Shown here: piece after piece, positions 7,162-12,291 of the stretch
How positions within the stretch are numbered: position 1 is the first letter of the stretch
Layout: each line of letters opens with the position of its first letter
Assembly (NCBI GenBank): GCA_011620245.1
Contig: WOZN01000294.1
Span: 1 to 12,291 of the forward strand
From: Acidovorax sp.
GTDB lineage: Bacteria > Pseudomonadota > Gammaproteobacteria > Burkholderiales > Burkholderiaceae_C
Direction of reading: 5' to 3'
Length of the DNA stretch: 12,291 nt
Translations under genes and position numbers: made by a program
Notes under the pieces: model-generated
What the model saw: the letters and a program-made list of their open reading frames with translations, nothing else
Told to the model about the DNA's origin: nothing
The model's database searches: none

Positions 7162-10112
7162 CAGCGGGTGGCCTCCTGTGGGGGGTTGCGGGCGGCATCG
7201 CGCTCGGCCGCTTCTTCGGCCAGGCGGGCGTGGTAACGGTGGCTGCGCACCGATTGGTGGGCAATGGCCGTGAGGATCAGCAAGGTGGACCCCACCACCA
7301 GCGTGAACACGCCGGCGTCAAAGAACATGGCACTGGCAACATGGATGCCGCCCAGCAGCGGCAGGTTCAGGTGGAAGGTGTGGCTGGTGAGAAACGGGTA
7401 GCCCACCACGATCGCCCCGAGCCCCGTGCCCAGGGCGAGCAGCAGGCCGGTGCCGATCCAGCGCCGGGGGCGCAGCGGCATATGGGCCTCGACCCAGTGC
7501 GTGCCCGAGATGATGTATTGCAGCAGCAGCGCCACCGAGATCACCAGCCCCGCCACAAACCCGCCGCCGGGCTCGTTATGCCCGCGCATGAACAGGTAGA
7601 ACGCCACCACGGTGGCAAAGGGCAGCAGCAGGCGCACCAGCACGGCAGGCACCATCAGGTAGCCCACGGCAGTGTCGGTGGCGTGGCGCGGATTGAGCAG
7701 GTCGGTCTGCAGGTCGGCGGGCATGTCGCGCTGCTGTTCGGGCAGGTCCATGGCTTCGCGTGCGGGGCGAAAGCGTCGCAGCAGTGCATACACCGTGAGG
7801 GCCACCACCCCCAGCACGACGATTTCGCCAAAGGTGTCAAAGCCGCGAAAATCCACCAGCATCACGTTGACCACGTTGGTGCCGCCGCCCTGGCCGAGCG
7901 CGTTTTCCAGGAAGAACGTTGAACTGCTGTCGGAAAATGGGCGGCTCATCATGGCCAACGCCAGCCAGGCCATGCCGCCGCCGGCTGCCAGCGCCAGCGC
8001 CATGTCGCGCACGCGGCGCCACCGGGTGACGGCCTGCTCGGCAGAGGTGGCGACGCGCAGGGTTTCGTCGCGTTTGGGCAGCCAGCGCAGGCCCAGCAGG
8101 ATGAGCACCGTGGTCACGATCTCGACCACGATCTGTGTCAGCGCCAGGTCGGGGGCCGAAAACCACAGGAAGGTGATGCAGGTGCAAAGCCCTGCTCCGC
8201 CTGCCAGCGTGAGCGCTGCCAGGCGGTGGTATTTGGCCTGCCAGGCGGCCGCCACGGCACAGACCATGCCCACGGCCCAGAGCAGCACGAACGCGGGCGA
8301 CAGCGCCAGCGTGCTGCGCTGGCCCGGTTGCATGCCCTGGCTCCACAGCGGCATGGCGCCGGCGGCCAGCGCCGCGCAGACCAGCCACAGCATCTGCCAT
8401 TGCAGGCGCTGGGTGGAGAGCAGGCGCCGGCCGTTGCGCCCCATCTGCGTGACCAAGGTCATTGCACCGTCAAACAGGCGCTGCCCCTGGATGCGGTGCA
8501 TGAGGGGCGGCGCATCCACCCGACCAGCGGCGCGCAGCGCCCGCAGCGCCAGGTACAGCGCGATTCCGCCCCCCAGTGCCAGCAGGCTCATGACGAACGG
8601 GGTGTTGAAGCCATGCCACACCGCCAGGCTGAAGGCGGGAAGCTCTCCACCCACCACGGGCCTTGCCGCTGCATCCAGGTAGCGGCCGATGGACCAGGCG
8701 GGCAGCATTCCGACCACGAGGCAGGCCAGCACCAGCAACTCGACCGGCACACGCATCCAGTGCGGTGGTTCGTGCGGCCTGTGGGGCAGGTCGGTGGCCG
8801 GCGGGCCAAAGAACACATCCACCGTGAAGCGCAGCGAATACGCCACGCTGAATATGCCCGCCAGGGTGGCCGCAATGGGCAGCACGAAGCCAACCAGCGG
8901 CGTGGAGTCCACGAACACCGTCTCGGCGAAGAACATCTCCTTGGACAGGAAGCCATTGAGCAGCGGCACGCCCGCCATCGCGGCGCTGGCCACCATGGCC
9001 AGCGTGGCGGTGACAGGCATCATCGAGCGCAGGCCCGACAGGCGCCGGATGTCGCGCGTGCCGCTTTCATGGTCCACGATGCCGGCGGCCATGAACAGCG
9101 ACGCCTTGAAGGTAGCGTGGTTCATGGTGTGAAAGACCGCCGCCACGGCAGCGAGCGGGCTGTTCAGGCCCAGCAGCAAGGTGATGAGGCCCAGGTGCGA
9201 AATGGTCGAATAGGCGAGCAGGGCCTTGAGATCGTTCTGGAACATCGCGGCATAGCCGCCCACCAGCAGCGTGGCGAGCCCGGCACCACCCACCAGCCAG
9301 AACCAGGGTTCGGTGCCGCCCATCACCGGCCACATGCGGGCCAGCAGAAACACGCCTGCCTTGACCATGGTGGCCGAGTGCAGATAGGCCGAAACGGGCG
9401 TGGGCGCGGCCATGGCATTGGGCAGCCAGAAGTGAAACGGAAACTGCGCGCTCTTGGTGAAGGCGCCCAGCAGCAGCAGGACCAGGGCCGTGAGGTACAG
9501 CGGGTGGTCGCGCACCTGCTGGCCGGCTGCGAGCACATGATCGAGGTCGTAGCTGCCCACGATGTGGCCGATGATCAGCATGCCGCCCAGCAGGCACAGG
9601 CCGCCCGTGCCGGTCACGGTGAGCGCCATGCGTGCGCCGCGCCGTGCATCGCGCCGGTGGTGCCAGTAGCCGATCAGCAGGAACGAGAACAGGCTGGTCA
9701 GCTCCCAGAAGAACGCCAGCTCGATGATGTTGCCCGCCAGCACCACGCCGGTCATCGCCCCCATGAAGGCCAGAAAAAACGAGAAGAAGCGCGGCACCGG
9801 GTCGGCGGGCGACATGTAGTAGCGCGCATACAGCACCACCAATGCGCCGATGCCCAGCACCAGCATGCAGAACATCCAGGCAAAGCCATCCATGCGGATG
9901 ACCAGGTTCAGCCCCAATGCAGGCAGCCACTCGATCTCCTGGCGCAGCACGCCGCCGTCGGCAATCCGGGGAAAGTAGAGCGCAGTCTGCACGGTGCACA
10001 GCAGCGCAATCAGCCCCGCTACGGTGGACTCGGTGTTGCGGGCGTTCGTGGGCAGAACCGCTGCAAGGAAGCTGCCGATGAAGGGGAGAAAAATGAGGGT
10101 GATCAGGGGCAT
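7161..10112 (-). CDS. mrpA: Na+(K+)/H+ antiporter subunit A fused to subunit B (MrpA-MrpB, PhaAB type)
   Basis: The largest subunit of the Mrp antiporter, 983 residues from the ATG at 10112. The N-terminal NuoL-like part shows FFWELTSLFSF (E137), the KSAQFPFHFWLP helix (K220), HSATMVKAG (K251) and MNHATFKASLF (K336). A DUF4040/MbhD-like segment with FSAPDLALTQ follows (651-660). The C-terminal part is an MnhB domain with RGHNEPGGGF (843-852). Fusion of A and B defines the six-gene (group 2) Mrp operons of proteobacteria, such as the Pha system of Sinorhizobium meliloti. Whether this one moves Na+ or K+ cannot be read from the sequence. The frame also allows a TTG start at 10118 (two more residues). 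I prefer the ATG because MPLITLIFLPFIGSF matches the usual N-terminus. Neither start has a Shine-Dalgarno sequence, and a candidate promoter lies just upstream. Confidence 0.93.
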   Translation of the reverse strand: MPLITLIFLPFIGSFLAAVLPTNARNTESTVAGLIALLCTVQTALYFPRIADGGVLRQEIEWLPALGLNLVIRMDGFAWMFCMLVLGIGALVVLYARYYMSPADPVPRFFSFFLAFMGAMTGVVLAGNIIELAFFWELTSLFSFLLIGYWHHRRDARRGARMALTVTGTGGLCLLGGMLIIGHIVGSYDLDHVLAAGQQVRDHPLYLTALVLLLLGAFTKSAQFPFHFWLPNAMAAPTPVSAYLHSATMVKAGVFLLARMWPVMGGTEPWFWLVGGAGLATLLVGGYAAMFQNDLKALLAYSTISHLGLITLLLGLNSPLAAVAAVFHTMNHATFKASLFMAAGIVDHESGTRDIRRLSGLRSMMPVTATLAMVASAAMAGVPLLNGFLSKEMFFAETVFVDSTPLVGFVLPIAATLAGIFSVAYSLRFTVDVFFGPPATDLPHRPHEPPHWMRVPVELLVLACLVVGMLPAWSIGRYLDAAARPVVGGELPAFSLAVWHGFNTPFVMSLLALGGGIALYLALRALRAAGRVDAPPLMHRIQGQRLFDGAMTLVTQMGRNGRRLLSTQRLQWQMLWLVCAALAAGAMPLWSQGMQPGQRSTLALSPAFVLLWAVGMVCAVAAAWQAKYHRLAALTLAGGAGLCTCITFLWFSAPDLALTQIVVEIVTTVLILLGLRWLPKRDETLRVATSAEQAVTRWRRVRDMALALAAGGGMAWLALAMMSRPFSDSSSTFFLENALGQGGGTNVVNVMLVDFRGFDTFGEIVVLGVVALTVYALLRRFRPAREAMDLPEQQRDMPADLQTDLLNPRHATDTAVGYLMVPAVLVRLLLPFATVVAFYLFMRGHNEPGGGFVAGLVISVALLLQYIISGTHWVEAHMPLRPRRWIGTGLLLALGTGLGAIVVGYPFLTSHTFHLNLPLLGGIHVASAMFFDAGVFTLVVGSTLLILTAIAHQSVRSHRYHARLAEEAAERDAARNPPQEATR

Positions 10113-10121
10113 GCGCAAGCA

Positions 10122-10149
10122 ATTTTATGGGCCGGTCCGATCCCGTCAT
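10122..10149 (-). promoter_or_regulatory. Candidate sigma-70 promoter of the mrp operon
   Basis: On the minus strand an ATGACG (-35-like, 10149-10144, four of six consensus bases) is followed after 16 bases by TAAAAT (-10-like, 10127-10122, five of six). The -10 ends only nine bases before the mrpA ATG, so transcription would begin within a few bases of the start codon. It lies downstream of the comEA-like terminator, where an operon promoter is expected. This is inferred from consensus only. Confidence 0.35.
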
Positions 10150-10200
10150 GGAAAAGACCGTACCTGCCCGGGCTTTTGCCCACTGCGCCCGTCCCCAAAG

Positions 10201-10222
10201 AAAACCCGCCGCAGCGGGCTTT
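10201..10222 (-). terminator. Intrinsic terminator after the comEA-like gene
   Basis: Read on the minus strand, AAGCCCGC pairs with GCGGGTTT across a four-base TGCG loop (one G-T pair) and runs into a short T-tract. It starts 18 bases past the comEA-like stop. The A-run on the other side makes it potentially bidirectional. It separates the lapAB/comEA-like side from the mrp operon. Confidence 0.75.
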
Positions 10223-10239
10223 GTGCGGGCGTGGGATGC

Positions 10240-10557
10240 TTATTTTTTGGGAGCGCCGGGGGCGGCCTGTGTGGGGGCTGCGGCGGCGGATGCCTTGAAG
10301 CCGCGGCCATTCACCGTCATGCCTTCGGCGGAAAATTTGCCGGCATTGGCCTCGCCCACGCCGCGCACCCGCTGGATGAAATCGTTCCAGTCCTTGAACG
10401 CGCCTTGCTTGCGCTCCTCGATGATTTTGCCGGATAGGCCTGGCCCGATGCCCTTGATGCCGTCCAGTTCAGCGACCGTGGCTTGGTTCACATCGACCGC
10501 TGCAAACGCGGCGGCGGCATACAGCATGGCAACAAGGGTCAGCATTTTTTTCAGCAT
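10240..10557 (-). CDS. Exported ComEA-like helix-hairpin-helix protein
   Basis: A 105-residue protein with an N-terminal signal peptide: Lys at 3-4, a hydrophobic stretch at about 6-19, and probable cleavage after AFA or AFAA. The mature part is a ComEA-type double helix-hairpin-helix domain. It begins VDVNQATVAEL (21-31), with the first hairpin around GIKGIGPGLSGKI (33-45) and the second around IQRVRGVGEANAGKF (61-75). A short Ala/Pro-rich tail ends in PKK. ComEA proteins bind incoming double-stranded DNA in the periplasm during natural transformation, but many small beta-proteobacterial members are uncharacterised, so a competence role is inference. The frame stays open upstream, but the ATG at 10557 is preceded by AGGAG and begins the signal peptide. 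The gene has its own candidate promoter and terminator. Confidence 0.85.
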   Translation of the reverse strand: MLKKMLTLVAMLYAAAAFAAVDVNQATVAELDGIKGIGPGLSGKIIEERKQGAFKDWNDFIQRVRGVGEANAGKFSAEGMTVNGRGFKASAAAAPTQAAPGAPKK

Positions 10558-10564
10558 GGATAAA

Positions 10565-10569
10565 CTCCT
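10565..10569 (-). promoter_or_regulatory. Ribosome binding site fixing the comEA-like start
   Basis: AGGAG on the minus strand lies seven bases before the ATG at 10557. It rules out the longer in-frame extension into the lapB 3' end. Confidence 0.75.
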
Positions 10570-10603
10570 GATGGATGACGCGGCACGATGCAGCCGCGAA
10601 GGC

Positions 10604-10612
10604 ATCATAGCA
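10604..10612 (-). promoter_or_regulatory. Candidate extended -10 promoter of the comEA-like gene
   Basis: TGCTATGAT on the minus strand fits the extended -10 pattern (TGn followed by five of six -10 bases). It lies 25 bases beyond the lapB stop. Transcription would begin near 10597, giving a leader of about 40 bases that includes the AGGAG site. There is no convincing -35, which extended -10 promoters can do without. Confidence 0.4.
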
Positions 10613-10637
10613 ATGCACTGTGGCCTGCCTGCCCTGC

Positions 10638-11795
10638 TCAGAGCTCTTCCACCCGGCGCGCGGGGTAGCTGTCCCAGGTCTGGCAGCCGGGGCATTGCCA
10701 AAAATGCTGGCGGGCCTCGAAGCCGCAGGCCGCGCAGCGGTAACGTGTGAGGGGCTTGGCGGCATGGTCAAGCGCCCGCTGCACCTGGGGATGGAACTCT
10801 TCATGTTCCAGCTTTTCTTCTGCCAGCCACTTCGCTGCCGCCACCAGGGATTGCTCTTTGTCCAGATGCCGCACATACCATTGCCGCGCCGTGGCCGAGG
10901 TGGTGGTGTCGCGGGACTGCAAGGCCACGATGCCTTCCAGAACATCCAGCGAAGGCGCCTCAGCGTAATGCGCCTGCAGCAATGCCTGCATTTCTGGCAC
11001 CTTGGCCGCTGCGATGGCCGTTTCGACCATCAATGGGGTGGCCAATGGCAGCGCGGCGGGAGACTGCCGGCTGAGCGCCTGCACTGTGCCCAGCGCCGCG
11101 CCACTGTCGCCCATCAACAGCTGCAGCCGGGCGAGGTCGATGCGGGCGCGCGCTGCGCCGGGCGCGGTGTCCACGGCCTGGTTCAGCAAGGCCAGTGCGC
11201 CTGCGCAGTCGTTGTTGGCAATGCAGGCTTGGGCCTGCTCGCACAGGTAATGCGCCTGCCGGGTGCTGAAATCGCCCTGGCGCGCGTCGTGCATCTTGCG
11301 GGCAATGTCTGCTGCGCGCGGCCAGTCGCGGGAGCGCTCATAGATGGCCAGCAGGGCCAGCCGGGCCTGGCCCTCGAACGGTGTGCCTTCCAGCCGGCTC
11401 AGTGCCGCTTCGGCCCGGTCGAGCAGGCCGGCTTTCAGATAGTCGAGCGCCAGGGCGTACTGGGCGCGCTCCCGGTCGGCGCGGGAGAGGTCGCCGCGTG
11501 ACAGCAGGTGTTCGTGCACCCGCACCGCACGGTCGTATTCGCCCCGCCGGCGAAACAGGTTGCCCAGGGCAAAGTGCAGTTCGGAGGTGTCCGGGTCGTT
11601 TTGTACCGCTTCGATGAAAGCGTCGATGGCCTGGTCCTGCTGTTCGTTGAGCAGAAAGTTCAGCCCCTTGAAATAGGCCTTGGGGGCACGCCGGTTTTCC
11701 GCACGCAGCTGGCGCAAGTCAAAGCGGGAGGCCAGCCAGCCGAACACGAATGCCAGGGGCAAGCCCAGCAGGATCCAGCTGATGTCAAATTCCAT
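10638..11795 (-). CDS. lapB: LPS assembly protein LapB (YciM), TPR protein with rubredoxin-like domain
   Basis: A 385-residue inner-membrane-anchored protein; E. coli LapB is of similar length. One N-terminal membrane helix (about 5-21) is followed by an Arg-rich juxtamembrane stretch, then tetratricopeptide repeats, the first beginning near residue 40 (AYFKGLNFLLNEQQDQAI). The C-terminus is a rubredoxin-like metal knuckle with four cysteines in two CxxC pairs (C354/C357 and C368/C371), within YRCAACGF and QCPGCQTWDSYP. In E. coli LapB works with FtsH to degrade LpxC and so limits lipid A synthesis, and it is linked to LPS export; the same role is inferred here. The ATG at 11795 lies inside the lapA 3' end, an 11-base overlap. 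It has no strong Shine-Dalgarno sequence, so translation probably depends on lapA. Confidence 0.95.
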   Translation of the reverse strand: MEFDISWILLGLPLAFVFGWLASRFDLRQLRAENRRAPKAYFKGLNFLLNEQQDQAIDAFIEAVQNDPDTSELHFALGNLFRRRGEYDRAVRVHEHLLSRGDLSRADRERAQYALALDYLKAGLLDRAEAALSRLEGTPFEGQARLALLAIYERSRDWPRAADIARKMHDARQGDFSTRQAHYLCEQAQACIANNDCAGALALLNQAVDTAPGAARARIDLARLQLLMGDSGAALGTVQALSRQSPAALPLATPLMVETAIAAAKVPEMQALLQAHYAEAPSLDVLEGIVALQSRDTTTSATARQWYVRHLDKEQSLVAAAKWLAEEKLEHEEFHPQVQRALDHAAKPLTRYRCAACGFEARQHFWQCPGCQTWDSYPARRVEEL

Positions 11796-12099
11796 GAGCG
11801 GGCAGTATTTCGACTGGAGACGACGGGGCGGCAGGGGCGGGCGCTGCTGGCGTGGGCGATAGTTTCTCGGACATATGGGCGCGGCGCGCCGCCCGGCGGT
11901 GCTTCCACCAGCGGGGCACCATGCCCAGCACGCCCACCATCAGGCCGGCAGAAAAAGCGGTCAGCACGACCAGCACCAAAGGCGCCCGCCATTGCGTGCC
12001 AAAGAAAAAATGCACGGTGGCGTCTTGCTGGTTGTTCAGTGCGAACGCAAACAGCGTAAAAAAAATGGCTGCCTTGAGCAGCCACAGGATGTATTTCAT
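11785..12099 (-). CDS. lapA: LapA family inner-membrane protein (DUF1049)
   Basis: A 104-residue protein with two membrane helices (about 3-21 and 39-60) joined by a short loop containing NNQQDATVHFFFG. This NN-x-x-x-x-V-x-F-x-F-G pattern is typical of DUF1049/LapA. The cytoplasmic tail begins with RWWKHRRAARR and becomes Pro/Ala-rich. LapA pairs with LapB in LPS homeostasis in enterobacteria. The reading frame extends 25 codons upstream, but the ATG at 12099 is chosen for its GGGGAG site and because MKYILWLLKAA starts the first helix as in homologues. It overlaps lapB by 11 bases. In beta-proteobacteria ihfB and rpsA often lie upstream; neither is in the window. Confidence 0.9.
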   Translation of the reverse strand: MKYILWLLKAAIFFTLFAFALNNQQDATVHFFFGTQWRAPLVLVVLTAFSAGLMVGVLGMVPRWWKHRRAARRAHMSEKLSPTPAAPAPAAPSSPVEILPAHGI

Positions 12100-12103
12100 G
12101 GAG

Positions 12104-12109
12104 CTCCCC
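12104..12109 (-). promoter_or_regulatory. Ribosome binding site fixing the lapA start
   Basis: GGGGAG on the minus strand lies four bases before the ATG at 12099, a slightly short but workable spacing. It supports this start over the 25-codon longer one. Confidence 0.6.
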
Positions 12110-12147
12110 GGTGGTGGGAAGATTCTAAGAGCTTGGGCATGGGACTC

Positions 12148-12166
12148 TGCCGCAACGTGTGCGGCA
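12148..12166. repeat. Perfect inverted repeat in the lapA upstream region
   Basis: TGCCGCA (12148-12154) and TGCGGCA (12160-12166) are exact reverse complements separated by ACGTG. The dyad lies about 50-67 bases before the lapA ATG. It could be a protein-binding site or an RNA hairpin in the lapA leader. No T-tract follows on either strand, so it is not an ordinary terminator. Confidence 0.6.
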
Positions 12167-12180
12167 CAGTTCATTCACGG

Positions 12181-12198
12181 TTTATGCATGATTTATGC
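12181..12198. repeat. Direct repeat TTTATGC with 11-bp period
   Basis: TTTATGC occurs at 12181-12187 and 12192-12198, separated by ATGA. The 11-base period would place both copies on the same face of the helix. On the minus strand it reads as two GCATAAA units, AT-rich enough to be promoter DNA for lapA. No matching -35 is clear. Confidence 0.45.
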
Positions 12199-12250
12199 TG
12201 CCAGCGCTTATCCATAAAGCGCGAGTAGCTATCAAATTACTTGATTAGCA
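12195..12250 (+). repeat. Dispersed palindromic repeat, copy C
   Basis: A third copy in the same orientation as A and B. The first hairpin is GCGCTT (12204-12209) against AAGCGC (12217-12222) with a 7-base loop. The second is formed by GCTATCAA (12228-12235) and TTGATTAGC (12241-12249), which pair with one bulged base. This copy keeps both hairpins and so shows the likely full plan of the element. It lies upstream of lapA. Confidence 0.7.
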
Positions 12251-12275
12251 ACTTGTCTCAGATATCTCATCCCAT

Positions 12276-12291
12276 CCGTTCGGGCTGAGCC
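12276..12291 (+). repeat. Start of a second dispersed repeat, cut by the window edge
   Basis: CCGTTCGGGCTGAGCC matches, from memory, one end of a very common proteobacterial intergenic repeat that normally continues with TGTCGAAGC. The rest lies outside the window, so the assignment is partial. Confidence 0.5.

Noticed and set aside
114..10112. A functional system linking 5-oxoprolinase and the Mrp antiporter
   Set aside because: The genes are convergent, separated by a repeat, and belong to unrelated pathways; adjacency alone is not evidence.
8226..10298. Open frame of 690 codons on the plus strand opposite mrpA, and a similar one of 593 codons opposite mrpD (5130-6911)
   Set aside because: Low-complexity Gln/His/Arg/Gly-rich translations without membrane segments or motifs; they mirror the GC-rich mrp genes.
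12181..12246. Heat-shock (sigma-32) promoter for lapA, as in E. coli
   Set aside because: I could not find a CTTGAAA-like element with a CCCATnT-like partner at proper spacing.
12100..12291. ihfB upstream of lapA
   Set aside because: Its usual neighbourhood suggests it, but no ihfB-like coding sequence is visible on the minus strand in these 192 bases.

Overview
This window is GC-rich chromosomal DNA from a beta-proteobacterium. The best guess is a member of the Comamonadaceae (Acidovorax-like), based on protein style, the lapA-lapB pair, the fused proteobacterial-type Mrp operon and a dispersed repeat I associate with that family. The genus is an inference; no rRNA or other marker gene is present. 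I see no phage, insertion sequence, CRISPR array, toxin-antitoxin pair or defence system.

Layout. Bases 1-113 hold no assignable gene but carry a shortened copy of the dispersed repeat. Bases 114-3803 (+) encode a full-length HyuA-HyuB fusion of the ATP-dependent 5-oxoprolinase type. A 99-bp convergent gap with a second repeat copy follows. Bases 3903-10112 (-) are a six-gene Mrp/Pha monovalent cation/proton antiporter operon, read right to left as mrpA (fused to an MrpB domain), C, D, E, F, G. Every junction overlaps by 1-4 bases except C/D, where an 11-codon ORF with its own Shine-Dalgarno sequence fills the gap. Bases 10113-10239 hold a possible mrp promoter and a good intrinsic terminator belonging to the next gene. 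Bases 10240-10557 (-) encode a small exported helix-hairpin-helix protein of the ComEA type. Bases 10638-12099 (-) encode lapB and lapA, overlapping by 11 bases. Bases 12100-12291 are the lapA leader and upstream DNA, with a perfect inverted repeat, an 11-bp-period direct repeat, a third copy of the dispersed repeat and the start of a second repeat family cut by the window edge.

How it works together. The Mrp complex would exchange protons for Na+ or K+ across the inner membrane. LapA and LapB form an inner-membrane module that in E. coli controls LPS synthesis through FtsH and LpxC. The 5-oxoprolinase returns 5-oxoproline to glutamate. These are separate functional units, and I see no evidence that they form one system. 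The points most worth a second look are the micro-ORF or possible frameshift at mrpC/mrpD, the possibly leaderless mrp transcript, the repeat placed directly against the oxoprolinase start codon, and the structured region upstream of lapA.
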